The position numbers were made by a program, and so were the translations under genes. From the NCBI GenBank assembly GCA_013115135.1, contig JABANP010000080.1, positions 1-64,000 of the forward strand: DNA of 64,000 nt, given 5' to 3'. The notes below the pieces were generated by a model. The model saw nothing but the letters and a program-made list of their open reading frames with translations, did not search any database and was not told the origin of the DNA. Origin of the DNA: Perkinsus olseni (taxonomy: Eukaryota > Perkinsozoa > Perkinsida > Perkinsidae). This document shows, in pieces, positions 21,700-34,244 of the stretch (its first letter is position 1; each line of letters starts with the position of its first letter).

Positions 21700-22812
21700 G
21701 TACAGAGTGCTCTGGGGGGCACTTCCTCGCTATCACGTATCAGTGCTGTTGCCTCTAAGGCTGTGGATACTTGCTGTTTCGATCGCTCCATCCCTGCTTG
21801 GGTTTCAGCAGCAGCAGCGTGGCTGCCTCGGTATCGCTCGTGGGCAGGGTTCTGTGTGCCGCCGTCAGCCGATGCCCCCAACGACAGCAGGAGGCCTCCT
21901 TGTCCGACGGCGATCTCTTTTCCTCTGCTTTTGGTGCAGATGTGACACCCGCTGAGAATAGGACTGTATTCGCCCGGATGAATCGTGGCCGGGCACGGGG
22001 CTCGGGGCCGAGGGAACGGACGATATCCAGCACTTCTTCGAGCAAAGGGGTGGTGGAGTCTGCGGGCCATGATGGCGCCCTGGATGTCCAACGGCAACCG
22101 TCGTTGGAGTTCCTCCCGAATCGCGGGGGCGTGAGACATAACAGCAACGCTGAGGAGGACCTGGCGGCGGCGCCGGTCAGTAGCTCTGGGGCATCTCTCA
22201 CGGATCTAGAAGGCTTTCCAAGAAGCAGAGGCAGCAGCAGCGGCAGCCGCGTCTACTGCCGACGTGGCTGGGGTGAAGATCATCGAGGTTCGAGCTTCAC
22301 CGCTCATGCTTGCCTTAGCCCAGCTGCAGCGGATGTTCCCGGAGCTACATTCTGGGGTGAGTTGGGGTGCCGATGCTTGGACTCTAGCTGTGTACACTAG
22401 AGTTTCATAGCCGCGTAACATCGATTCGTATCACTGCATCTCAGCGAAGCAGTTGGAAGGAGTTGGCGGGGGAAGGGAAATAGTTCAATGTGATGGCCGT
22501 GGTAATTTCGTGGCACAGTGAATTGTTTGCCGGTGCTCTTGATGGGACTCTAACCGTGGACGGCAGCATACTGTACTTTTGAGAACGCCTCGTATCGATA
22601 TATATTTAAGCGTAGTAGTGGCGAAATTGGCGCGGGGAAGATAGTATTTGGCCGCCTGTGTGGTCCTAGTGGTTGTGGCAGTTTCGTGGCGCAGTGACAG
22701 TTCATACTGTTTTTCTCAACAGGTATCCGACCGTATACTCATCTCTTCGAAAGGGGACGTCGAGAAGGCGGTGGCGAAAGTGTTGCGCTACAAGTCCTTG
22801 TCCAATCCGTGA
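21700..22812 (+). CDS. Unrecognised spliced gene, Ser/Arg-rich then Ala-rich
   Basis: Coding-like plus-strand stretches follow the J-protein gene. A hydrophilic segment (about 21850-22180) contains LSDGDLFSSAFGADVTPAEN and SNAEEDLAAAP, followed by a possible 34-bp intron. The next exon starts AFQEAEAAAAAAASTADVAG and continues VKIIEVRASPLMLALAQLQR to MFPELHSG before a GTGAG donor near 22358. A terminal exon after CAACAG encodes VSDRILISSKGDVEKAVAKV and stops at 22812. The intervening stretch (22360-22723) includes two copies of the TTTCGTGGCGCAGTGA element. The start codon is not fixed. No domain is recognised. Confidence 0.4.
22504..22697 (+). repeat. AATTTCGTGGCGC elements, copies 3 and 4
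   Basis: AATTTCGTGGCACAGTGA at 22504-22521 and AGTTTCGTGGCGCAGTGA at 22680-22697 differ at only two positions. They lie in what seems to be one intron. A degenerate reverse form (GCGAAATTGGCGCGG) sits between them near 22620. Confidence 0.6.
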
Positions 22813-23043
22813 TACTTCATTTTATCACCACTAAAATGTCTGTTGTAAAATGTCACTTGATTTCATCGCCATTTTAGTTCCAGCACTTGGTGTAGTGTTC
22901 GTTACGATTGGTGTCTTTGTATCGGTAACTCGGTCGTGGAAGATATTCCGGCCGAGCGGGAGCTGGAACAGTGGGCGGAATTAGTGTGAACAACAGTCGA
23001 GGCGTTAGATCCAGGATCGCTATAAGCAGGCATAGCCGTAACC

Positions 23044-26000
23044 ATGCTGCTTCCCGTCTGCTGCAGCCTTCTGTGGGCTGTGGCGATCGCCCAATCAACG
23101 ACCACGGCTCCCAACCACCACTACCACTACTCTGCCCCCTTCGGAGCAGTACTTCACTGCCGACCCCTTTGCTACCTGTGCTTTCCATGATACCGATGGG
23201 TGAGGTCCCGAGGGAGGAGGGTCGTGACTTGGTCGTTGCAGCCTCGGCCCTGTGCGCTTTACCTTCACGACTAGCGACTATGCTGACTATGAGGATGACA
23301 GTGTTGCAGCCGCCATGCAGGTGATAGCTCCTCAGCATCCTCGTGCCCTCCTCCACTGGAGCTCTACAGATACGTATTGTCCTCGACTTCGCCAGCTTTG
23401 TGGAGGCTTCTGACTGTGCTAACGTTATTGATGCTACTGAGGGCTTCCCCGGTCTGTCGACATGTTACTTCTCGACCAGAGGTAGTAATCAGCTGAGTGA
23501 TGGTAGTTGGGAAAACAAGGACCTCCGCCACAGAGATGAAGATACAGCTGCAGAAGCGACTGAAGAGGGCCACGCGTTACAGCTTCACCGTCCTCATGAT
23601 GATGCCCAGCGTAGAACTGCCAGACAGTGGAGGTCCGACCCAGAAGGCCACAGCGTGTCGGATGAGCGGTGCATCCCTCAGGCAACTTCAACTCCTACAG
23701 TCTGATGATTGAGTACTATCAGCTTCGCTACGTGGAGCAGACCAGGTCTCCGCTGTGAGTATGCCGACGCTGCTTCGGCTGCTGCCTGTGGATCTTCCCG
23801 CTCATCAGAGCTTTGACGAGAATCGTGAAGTTGAACGCGGACACCTACGGCGCCTCGAACACCAACGGCTGGGTTACCGAGTTCACACTGCGTTCTCAAG
23901 TGTGATGGGCTGCCTAGGGCGATGGTGGTGGCAGTCGACACAGTTGGCCTTCAGGAATCCTACCAAGCTGGGGTTATACAGCTGATGACGTTTGCCTTGA
24001 AGACGGTGGGGACCATGGACAGTGCTTACAGCATTGACATTATAGCACACCCGACCGACAAGTGGAGGCTTGGTAGGGTTGATGATTATGGCGTCCCGAT
24101 ACGCTCGCTCAATGATGGTCTGGGTTGTTGTCCCTTCCTCGTCACCCATTGTGGGAGCACTATACTGGAGCAGGAATAGTCGATAGTAGGCTGCGCCGAG
24201 GAGCAGTTGCCAAGGGGACAACTTACACACAGAAACGACACGATACTTCATCGTAGATGGCATGAACTTGATCACAACTGCCACAGATAGATCGGAGGTA
24301 GATGTCTCAGTATTCTCATCGGTCTCGTATCAGTCTGGGACGCTGCTACTGTTGGTGTCTCTCCCAGGCAACCCTGGCGCGGCCTGCCAGGGCTACACCA
24401 CCAAGCGGTTCATCTCCGGCAGTAGCTGTATACTGAGAGCTTACCCAGGATCCGATGGGCACACAGGCCAACGGCTTCAGACTCGTCATCGACTCCCCGC
24501 CCGCCCAGGACCACTCGAGCGAATTCCAGGTACTCGTCACCCGTAGGCTCGGGTGTTCACTGTAAATGACAGCGAGTCCGTGTATCTTCACACTGCTGCT
24601 GCTGCCACATCGCCCTGCCCCCGCCTCCCGTGGTCCCGTAGGTGCGATTGCCCAACCCCACCGAGCCCGTGAATATGGTATGGGTAGCCATGAGCCTCCG
24701 TGACTCTAACCAAGACATCGACCGTTACCCCCACACAGTGCTGCTGGACAGGCCGGTTCATGTCGTCGGGGAGCCCATTGGCGAGATACTGGCCTGGCAG
24801 TTTCAAGTACGGACTTGCGTCGCTCCGCTGTGGATTGGAGAAAATATTATCAGGCGGCCAGTTCTCAGCAATGGGTTACTTTACAGTTCTTCCCGGGCAA
24901 CACGATACAGCCACTGCGGCCTGTGAGAGGGAGTACGGTAACGCATGCTGGGAGCATCGTCATTGAGCCCCCACAAGGCTTCAAGGTCGGTCCGCTAACC
25001 GAAAGGTCCCCGGTTCGACTCCTGGCGAATGCCGTTGTGAAGCTCTCCTGGTCAGATTGTCGAGAGTGTCCCTCCACAGTCCGTGGATGGCAAGGACGCT
25101 TTGGTCGGGTCTCTGGGAGATGAACGTGGCTGATAACACATGGGAGCTGAAGATAGTCCAGACCACCGCGTTCAAGGACACACAGTACACTGTGAGGCTG
25201 ATGGTCGAGAACCCTGCTGAGGCCGCCAGTGCGACCAGCTGGAAAATCGTCGTCCAGGTAGGGATCTTCGCAGTTTGGCAGCTGGTCGCCTGCTGGGCCC
25301 CTTCAGGACGCTACTGAGCCCTTCCCTAACATCATAGCGGCGACTCGTGACGTCAGAGGCTTCCCGATCTACGCGGAGATGGTAGCCAGCCTGGCCCACT
25401 CCAACCAGGTCCTCAGCGCCCCCAACGTCATTCGATTCACCCTCACTCCCAGTCAGTACCTCGGCCATGTTGTGGACGCTAAAATAATAATAACCGCGCC
25501 GCAGGGGCTTCACAGTGCAGAAAAAGGTGCCCCAAGTTCAACCCTGTCAAGATGCCGGAAGTCGTCTGCAAGGGCAATGAAGGGAGGCAGATGACACTGA
25601 CCTTCCCCCAGCCAGCTAGTGTCATCGCTGGTGACACGATGGTCTTCGACGTAGAGTTTGAGAACCCTTCCTCAACCCCGCCTGAGTCGGGCAATTTGTG
25701 GTACGTGTACACAGTCCGACCAGACGGTATCGGCGCCGGATGTTACTAAAGTACCAGGCTTCGAGCTGTACCCTAGCGAGTTCGCTTCCTTCGTGGTCGT
25801 ACCGAAGAGCCGTTATGAAGGCAACAGGGACGTGGTCATCCGCTTCTCGCCCGCCGAGAATATCCCCTATGATGACTACCTCAGAATCAGAGCTCCCGAG
25901 GGCATCAGCTGGTAGGCGGGCCATCTCCGTCGTCGGTTGTATCAGAGCTAATTCCGAGGTACACCGGCGATGGCACTGGTGGGTCGGAGGCCGTCGCGGC

Positions 26001-29000
26001 CGCCCTGGCCTTCTCCACGACTGCTGCTGATACTGGTGCTGTTGCCATGGCCACAACCGAGCCCATCATGGACCCCCTCACGCCCAACGTCCTCTCCTTC
26101 CGTCTCCTGGAGGAGCTGCAGGCGGGCTTCGAGTGAGCTCGGCCCGGCCGCTCTCACCGGCCTGGATTGTATCACCGGCAGGTACGGTTTCAAGGCGGTT
26201 GCCACTGTGCCAGCCCAGGCCCCCGTGTCCAATCGATGGTGGTTGGAGCACTATCGCCTTACGGGGGATGTCAACGAACCGTTCCTCTACGTTGCCAGCA
26301 TGGGTGGCCAGGGATTCCGGACACAGGCGAGTCCTTTGCCGCGCACGTCGTTGAAGTGCATTTCTCACCAGGTCTTGATGGACGTGTCGGTTACGCCCTA
26401 CAGCTCTGTGGAAGAGGCCTGGGAGAACCCAACGACGATCGTCTTCGAGCCTACCAGCGATGTCTCTACCGTACCCGCCCAGGGTGCGCAGTCAAGTGGG
26501 AATCTTGAATCTGCGAGGTGGTGGTCACTGCCGCCCCGCAGGTCGCAGAGCTGAGCTGCTGGTCCAAGGCCCGCCGGGGTTCACCTTCATCTGCCCCCTC
26601 AAGGAGGTTACTATCGAGCCCACTGACACGACGACGCGTCACCTCCCCGAGGAGAAGGAGTGCTCTGTCTTGCACTCAGTGGAAAGTGCTAGAAACAAAT
26701 TGCACGTGTAGGTGGCTTCTCTCGCTTCGCGGCCGGGATTTTGTTCGTCCGACAGATATTTCGACGACCCTGAGCAAGGCTTGAAGGCGGACACTAGATA
26801 CTCTTTCGTCGTAGACATGGTCAACTCGCTGTATGTCAACCCGACCAGCAACTTCTTCACTCTCTCTACTCGCATCGGTGGTGAGGTGGTCGAAGAGAAA
26901 ACCATTCCTGGCTTCCGTCTCACCAAGCGGATGTCCGATACCCGGTACATATCCCTGCCGACCAGGGAAGACCGTCGAGCGGGCTCAACCGACAACGTCG
27001 TGACGTTCGTGATGGGGCTGACGATCGACGCCCCTGCTGGGGGTCTTCTTATCCTCGTCGCTCCTAAAGGCTTCAGTCTGGTGCGCAATGCTGTCACTCG
27101 GAGCTGTGAGATCGAGGAAGCGTCTGGGATGGGGACGCGGTACGCGGAGTTCCCTGCTCCTGAGGACCTCGTCTGTCGCTGCCCGGTCAATGACTACACA
27201 GCCGAGGTCACCCTTCCGAGGACTTTGCCAAAAGGGGACTACGCCATCCAGGCTCGGGTGTCGAACCCGATGGTGACACCGGCGCACAACTTCTGGAACA
27301 TACTCATTAAGGACGAGCAGAACCCTCGGACTACCATCATGAGCGAGAGTTGGATTGATGGTCTGAAGATCCAGGAGATCCTCAACCCCAGCGTCTTCGC
27401 CTACAATCCGGCCAATGCCATACCCGGCGAGGCGGCGCCTAACCCGATTGATATCAAGTTCACTACCACAACTTTGCTGCCGAACTCTCGGTCGGACCCC
27501 ACTGGTGGCCTTATCATGGCGACAGCTCCTGAGGGCTTCTATTTTCCAGCAGTTTGCCGCTACTTTTCCACCGCGATACAGGAAGAAGGCGTAGGGGCGC
27601 TGCCCTCGGCGACGACCTGTCGCAGCGACGGGCTGAGGACTGTTATCCTCAAGACCCCTACTGGGACCTTCGTGGAGCCGGGGACGTACCAGTTCAGAGT
27701 ACTCATCGAAAACCCATCGACGCCCTTCGAGGACTACAAAACTGAGGATAAGAAGTGGGAGCTGAAGACCTCATTGGCTGATGGCACTATGGTCGACTAC
27801 AACGGAGCTGCCTACGGCTTTCCCGATCCGCCACCGCGCCCGGTATTTCTTCATCCAAGCCTTGAGCCCAGTCGGCCTGTATCGTACTGTGGTGAAGATA
27901 TCTTTCTCTCTGTATGAGACTTTGCCACCTCAGGCGAATATAACCATAGTGACCCCGGATACTCTCACCGTCGATGCGGTCGGCTTGCCCTGCGTCTATC
28001 CGACGCCAGAGCAGATCGAAGATGCCATACCGGGCACCGATCCGAGCACGCTAGTGAGCGTTCAAGACGTTCGGGCGGAGTTCGGCGAGTCCCTCTTGTC
28101 GGACGCAGCCCAATTGCCCGGGTACATTTCCTGTACGCTCGCCACGACCAACATGATAGTTCTGAAAAATGAAGAGGAGGAGCGAACGGGCAGGCCGCTG
28201 TTGGCCGGGCCGACTTACGAGCAAATATTGACCAACGTGATGAACCCCCAATCGACCCCGGAGTTGAACCTCTGGCGGATCGAAGCGCATACGCTGCATG
28301 AAAGTGCCCCGGAGACCTGGGCCACCACGGGATATGTGATACTGCCTGAACTGGCGGAGACATCGGTCGTCAGTTCGAACCCTGCATATGGTCTTTTTAC
28401 TACTTTTACCTTTCTCCCTCACCCCAATCTCTCGGGTAGGAGGAGTCGCCCTGATGGTCACTCAGTTCCTGATGCATCGTAGATACCCGAGTCGGGGTCG
28501 ATACTGATCCACGCGCCAGTGGCGGGCTACTACTTCGGTCCCCGCTTAGTAGACCCAGCAGAGGCGAGCGATCTGCTCAGTGCCGTGCCCCCTCCAGCTG
28601 GCGGGGCTATGCCTAGGCCCCCAGCAGACCAGGAGATTCCGTGCACGGTGAGCTGGAGAATGAGCGCGGCGTTTCTGTCTGCTGGCACTAGCTGGTATGT
28701 GGTTGTTGCAGATAATTGCACCACTCGACACTGAGGAGGAATGGACGTGTCCATTCACCTTCACGCCATGCCGTCAAGTGGAAGTGCTGGAGCTGCAACA
28801 GATCCAAAGGCCGGACGTTACCGCTGACGATCCCTCAGCGTAAGGGGAGGAGGGTGAGCCATCGGAAGCCCTGCTGCAGTTACCAGCTGGCCTGTGATGA
28901 GCTCAATAATCTCTGCAACCGCGCTGATTTTCACGGCCCTACCTTCGAGTTCGGCAACGACAGGATTCTCTATTGTGTGTCTAGCGGCGGCAGGCTAGAG

Positions 29001-32000
29001 GTCACACTAGGCGCCACCACAGTCCTTGAGAAGGTGGTTGACCTCGCGACTTGCAAGGGGGATGGGTGGTCGTCTGCCAGGACACGCCGCTGTCCTTCTC
29101 CGTCACGGGTTACAACGCAGATCTTCCGACCTCAGGGGAGGGACAGGCGGGTAAGAAGGAGGGACTGTGGGCGGCTTACCCAGAGACGGCTCCTTCGCAA
29201 CTTCACAGCGAAGAAGCTGAGAAGTCCATCTCCGACCGACGGGCTATGAGAAGCCTGCTTCTGAAATATCCACGCCAAAAAAAGGATAAGAAAGGATTTG
29301 TAAACTTCATAAACAATCCTATGTTAATCCGGCTGATCTGTTAGATCAAGATACTCGTCTGACTAAGCCGGCGCTCGGCGTTCGACTTCACGCCCGCACA
29401 CACTCTCGAATGCCCTTATAACAACTTTATTGGGCTGCTGCGACTTGGTCCTTTCTACGCTTCGTCCATGGATCTGAGAAGTCCTGCTGACGCTGCCCTT
29501 ATTCCTCAGCTCAACTGGACAATCGCTGGAGCTTCGTTACTCGGGACTCGGACTCCTCCAAGACTATCCTCGATCGGAAGACCAGTACGGGATTCGACCA
29601 ACTGGGGGTCATCTACGTGGACCTCATCTCTCCGGACCAGACTAAAGTCAGCATCAGCGACAACATTGTTGAGATACGTCTGAGACTCTCGACACAAGTG
29701 AGACTCCTATTTGTTTTGGCGCCGCAGCTACACGTAGGTTAACCCGCCCTGTCGGCTGGCCATCACGTACCCGCCAGAGTTCGCCCGGGACAGCGCCACG
29801 GTTCGGGAGGTTTCTACTGCCGGCGACTTTCCGAGGAAGGTGGATTGGAGGTAAACAGCCCAGCGGCTACATCCGGTCTGTCAGCCCGCCCTGCTAGGTT
29901 CAGCGGTAATCAAGTGCAGATAGACAGCAAGGATGAGCCTTTGAGGAGGGACGTGGAGTTGGTCCTGAGAATGACGGTCTCGAACCCTCACATTTCACCG
30001 CCCGATGACCTCAACATTTGGCGATTCGAGACGCTATCACTGAACCCACTGAGCTTGTAGGCTGCGTATCTTAGGTCGACTATGGTCATCCGACGGTGTA
30101 GGTACAATAAATCTGATGTCAACTACGATGTGCCGGGGTTCAAGATTCATGGCAGCTTCCGCAGAGCCGAGGTTGCCTCTCGTGTGAGTTCCCCAGCTGT
30201 CGAGAACACGGTCGGAATATGGTTCGTCTTGGAGTCTGACCTGCCGCGAGAAGACGTAAGTGGCAGAGGAAAGGACGAATGTAGCCCTCACTCGGTTGGC
30301 ACTCCGCTCGTCTCGGACGAAGCCCGCATGAAGCTGGATGAGGCCTTCCGATTCCACCCTCGCCATGCAGTGGCTCTCTTCTGAGTGCTTCGGGCATTTG
30401 AAAGGGGGTGCTCGATGAATCAGGTCAATCCGACTTCTTATCTGCGAATATGGTTCCCACCAGGATTCGAACCCGTGGATGACAGCTGTGGCCTTAGGAG
30501 TTTCAACTTGGAATATCAGAGGTACTCAGTTTGTGCTGCTGCTGGGGGAGCGACGGCCTTCCTCCGACCTCCAAGATACGTCGGCACGGACTCGTTCTTC
30601 CAGCTGACGAAAACTTTCGTGGCCCTTCCAGCGGGGTCCCTTTGCGAGTCGGGCATGGACGCGGAAAAGGGCCTCATGTTCGTCGAGTTGGCCGTAAGTC
30701 GGATTAGTTCATTGAAATCCATGACGGTAGTTGAGTTCCTTTAAGGCGATGTATAGCATCTCCTTCTCGCGTATACTTCCGAGATCGATATCTTGCCAAA
30801 TCTTGAGGTCCGTGAGTGGAGGAAAGCTGTATCTCTGCGTTGGAAAAATGTATGTTTCTAGGTGAATCAAATAATCAGTACCAAATTTCGATGGAATTAG
30901 TGTTGAAATGGGATAAGATACACTTAAGTCCTTGTTAGGTGGACAAGAATCTGGAGTATGGTTTGGACTACGCCTTCCAAGTGGGCGCCATAAACCCCCC
31001 AGCCCTCCCTCCTGATGGACAGAATGTTTTCCAGTTCGAGACGCAAATGGCAGGCGTCATACTGCACCTGAAAGAAGTGAGAATCTTAGGTTGATCAGCG
31101 GCTTTATCGGTGTGGTCAGGATGTACCAGGATTCGAACTCAAGCTTTTGGATACGGCCAAAATCGATGCTGAGAAGACAAGTCAGAGAGAGCCTCTGAAC
31201 CTCCTCACCTTCACCTTGAAGAGCGTGAAGATACTACCTGGCAACACGATCGTTATGATAGACGGGCCGCCGGTGGGGGAGGGAGCATCGCGCGACTCAT
31301 CAGTCATCCTTCGGCCGACCTTCAGGGCTTTATCTTCACCTGCGCCTTCGTCTCGTATATTAACTTGGGGCCTACGACCACTTGCACGCCCGACTCTGAT
31401 AAAGTACAGTTCCAGTTCGATGCCCTCGATGAGAAGGAGGCCAACGAGGAGTTTCAGATAAAAGTGTACGTCGGCTATCAGGCGCCTCGGTCATAATAAT
31501 TCCAGGTATGTCCGTAACCCGCAGTTCACTCCCCAACCCAATACATGGGACTTCCGTCTCCTCTCCCCGCTCGGTCTCTTCATCGACATTCGCCTTGATG
31601 TCCCGGGCTTCGACATCACCGGCTTAGTGGAGGTATCTGTGAGGTTGCGTCTCAATGCTTGGTGCTCTGTGGATTTCAGGCGAGTATAGTTCCCGAGTTC
31701 ACGTATAAAAGGCATCGGAACAACATCGCGGTCCACTTCCTGCCGTCTACTATTATGAACCGGGCAGATATTGGCAACGAAATCATCCTTACCGCACCAT
31801 CAGTAATTTGTGCGTATCTTGGAGGTTGACAGGCTCTCCATAGGGATTTACTTTTCCCACCAATTGCTTCCCACTTCAACATGAAGCCGGAGGCCAGTGG
31901 TATTCCAGGCTACGAGATCCCAGACGACTATGTCTTCCCTCCAGTCGGGACCACGGTGAGACTGCTCTCGCTCAGGGCACCAGCTGCATGCGTCTTGATC

Positions 32001-32596
32001 AGTGCGGAGGTTCGGAGAACGTCCTCACAGTACGCTTCCCCCCGGGGGCTGGTCTGCAGCGATATCGATATGTCATGCGAGTTGACGTCATTAACGCCAA
32101 GTCCAATGCTAATCGTTCCATCACTGATACAAACCCTCCATTCTGGTCCTTCACAACACGAGTATGAGCAAACTATTATACGGCAGCGGTCGATATTCTC
32201 AGCGCTTAGGTAAATAATGAAGGTGTTATCCGCAATGTCGATGCCAACATGACAGTGCAGGGGTTCTGGGTGACGGACTTGATCATCCCTCACATAGGGA
32301 GAGCCTCGGGGCTTCCGCTCTACCCCATGCTAGTCCTTTCTATGATGATCTCCGCCGTCATGTGACATGTCAAGAGCTGTATCGTTGTTTCCACTCTTGC
32401 TTTGTTTGAGTTTCCCAGTGAAAGACGGACGGGTCACTTCATAGACTTTGGCGCATTTAAGGAAGGCGAATGGCACCTCAATGATTCGCTGATCAATCGT
32501 GGTACGGCCTCCGGGACCCGGCGGACTCCGTTTCGAGGGCAAAACTTGCTACTACTTTCGGGAGCGGAGTGATGGGCTTATATTGGTAAGCCTGGT
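23044..32596 (+). CDS. Giant secreted protein of tandem beta-rich repeat domains
   Basis: A leader MLLPVCCSLLWAVAIAQS at 23044 opens a many-exon gene covering at least 9.5 kb. After a Thr/Pro stretch, one domain of roughly 150-230 residues recurs. Each copy has an N-terminal line like VPGFELYPSEF or IPGFRLTKRM, then a strand pair of the form N-x-I-x-F. Next come a loop of the form (I/V)xAPxGF followed by cysteines, for example TAPEGFYFPAVC (27520), VAPKGFSLV (27055), QGPPGFTFICPL (26560) and WFPPGFEPVDDSC (30450). Each copy closes with Y-x-F-x-V-x-x-x-NP...N-x-W/F, for example YTVRLMVENP (25190), YAIQARVSNPMVTPAHNFW (27240), MTVSNPHISPPDDLNIW (29970) and NPQFTPQPNTW (31515). I count about ten closing and a dozen opening motifs. 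The longest exon is 26712-27860. Frame breaks at a CCC run (23110-23112) and a GGGG run (25504-25507) look like indels. The 3' end is not fixed; a further copy (GGLRFEGKTCYYFRE) reaches 32577. A surface or secreted adhesin-type role is inferred; no named family was assigned. Confidence 0.68.
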
Positions 32597-34244
32597 GTGC
32601 AGCTTTAAACTACGCTATAGTTTCTATGGTGGGCAATCTAATTGGAGACCTTAGCGCATGGACGATGAATAGAGATGAGCTCGGTTGAGGACATTGCCAC
32701 GCGAGCACTCTGCCCCCGTCGTCCTCGATGACACGACGTCGAACTTTCGGCCCACACGCTTCTGAGGGATATTCGTGTTGTCAACACGAACACATCCTGT
32801 CGATGACGGGATCTCACCAGCCGGTCCACGAGGCTCTTCAATGCGACGAGGAATGGAATGTACAAGTACCCTTCCCACTGAACGAAGGCGCCTCCTCATC
32901 AAAATAGTGATCGTAATCATCAGGGTTATTGAAGCCAGGGCGGGTGGAAGTCAGTTCAACTGACTCAGTTGCACTAACTCGGTGGTCCTCTGCAGATGCG
33001 CAGTTTTACGCGACATGTCCCGTCTCTCACTATTTAACTTTTTCTCGACTTGGCTCATCACCTCTCGACTTCAGGTCATCACTGCGGCTTAGGAGGTTGG
33101 CAGTCGTGTCCCTCAGCGACTAAGTTGTTGAGAAAGCTTTCGAATGTAAGTTCCTGCGAGTCACAGTCTGTGACTTGCATAATGCAAGTTGCATTCACTG
33201 GCAGATACGCCTATCGTATTGGACTTGGAGGTGCTCGATAACAACGATAGAAACCAAGCGGGAGGAGTTCTTTGTTCGCCGATGACAAGTTGCCCTGTCA
33301 GCTCAGGGCAGTCCCTTAGCTACAACCAAATAGCGGGAGGGATGTGCCGGCTTCGGCGTGCAGCTGAGAATCCCTGAGGCAGCAAGAAGCGACTGAGCTT
33401 GTTTTCTTCGTGTAAAGATCAGCTGTCTCTAGCGTTGGTTGCATGCCGTATCCGTCGTTGCTGTATCACTGTATCACTGTATTACGGTCGTCCACCCTGG
33501 TACTTCAATAGTACGATTGCTACATCTATACTGGGTGTACATGCAGTGAACCCGGGCTGGGATTCGGCCTGTCTCGCCAAGGAACGCAGTGGTGCTTTGC
33601 CCCTGGCGAATATGGGGGACAGAGTCCGTCCGACAGACAGGCGCAAACGGCGCGACGGACACGTCTCATTGAGAAAGATGATGGCTGGACTCGGTATTCA
33701 TGCCTGAGGCAAGGAGCCACGATGCCTCCCTCCAACCATTGCCTCGAACCATCGTCTCCATACCGAGACCAAATCCAAAATCGAGACCCCGGGGCCCAGA
33801 CTCTGGATCATTTGCTGTCCCCGAGAAGGTACAAAGAGAGATGCTCTGCGGAGCTGGAATACTTCTGCCGAGGACCTTCGTGTGAAACACAGGTCCTTGG
33901 GGAAAGACACAAATTTTGTCCCTTCCCGCCTTGCTATGCGAGCTACCCATAAGACCAGGCAGAACAGACATGGGAGGCTGGTTGCGTTGAGGGTCCGATC
34001 CTTTCTCGTTGATGCGTCGACCATAGGACCTGATGAGCCGTCACGGAGAAGAGACATGGCGCCAAGGGACACGAATCGTGTTCCTTGTCACCGTGTCACA
34101 CGATTCAGAAGAAACAACGCACCTGAGGAAAACACGCTGCGCTAAGCTCCTGCTGGCCCATACTATGGGCCCATAGAGCAGCGCCCTAGATAACCTACCC
34201 AACGGTCTGCTCCGTATTCGGCAGTTCCGCAACCTCCGTTACTC
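32597..34244. other. Region after the giant gene, unresolved
   Basis: No complete gene is recognised. Open plus-strand stretches at 33189-33377 (IVLDLEVLDNNDRNQAG, with several cysteines) and 33399-33707 might be more 3' exons of the giant protein or remnants. Minus-strand open stretches at 33526-34072 have no recognisable features. The last 100 bp precede the GH18-like gene. Confidence 0.3.

Noticed and set aside
24995..25022. CCCCGGTTCGACTCCTGG, resembling a tRNA T-arm
   Set aside because: It lies within a coding-like stretch of the giant gene and no acceptor, D or anticodon arms can be built around it. Similar GGTTCGA-like strings at 6225, 30460 and 42440 fail the same test.
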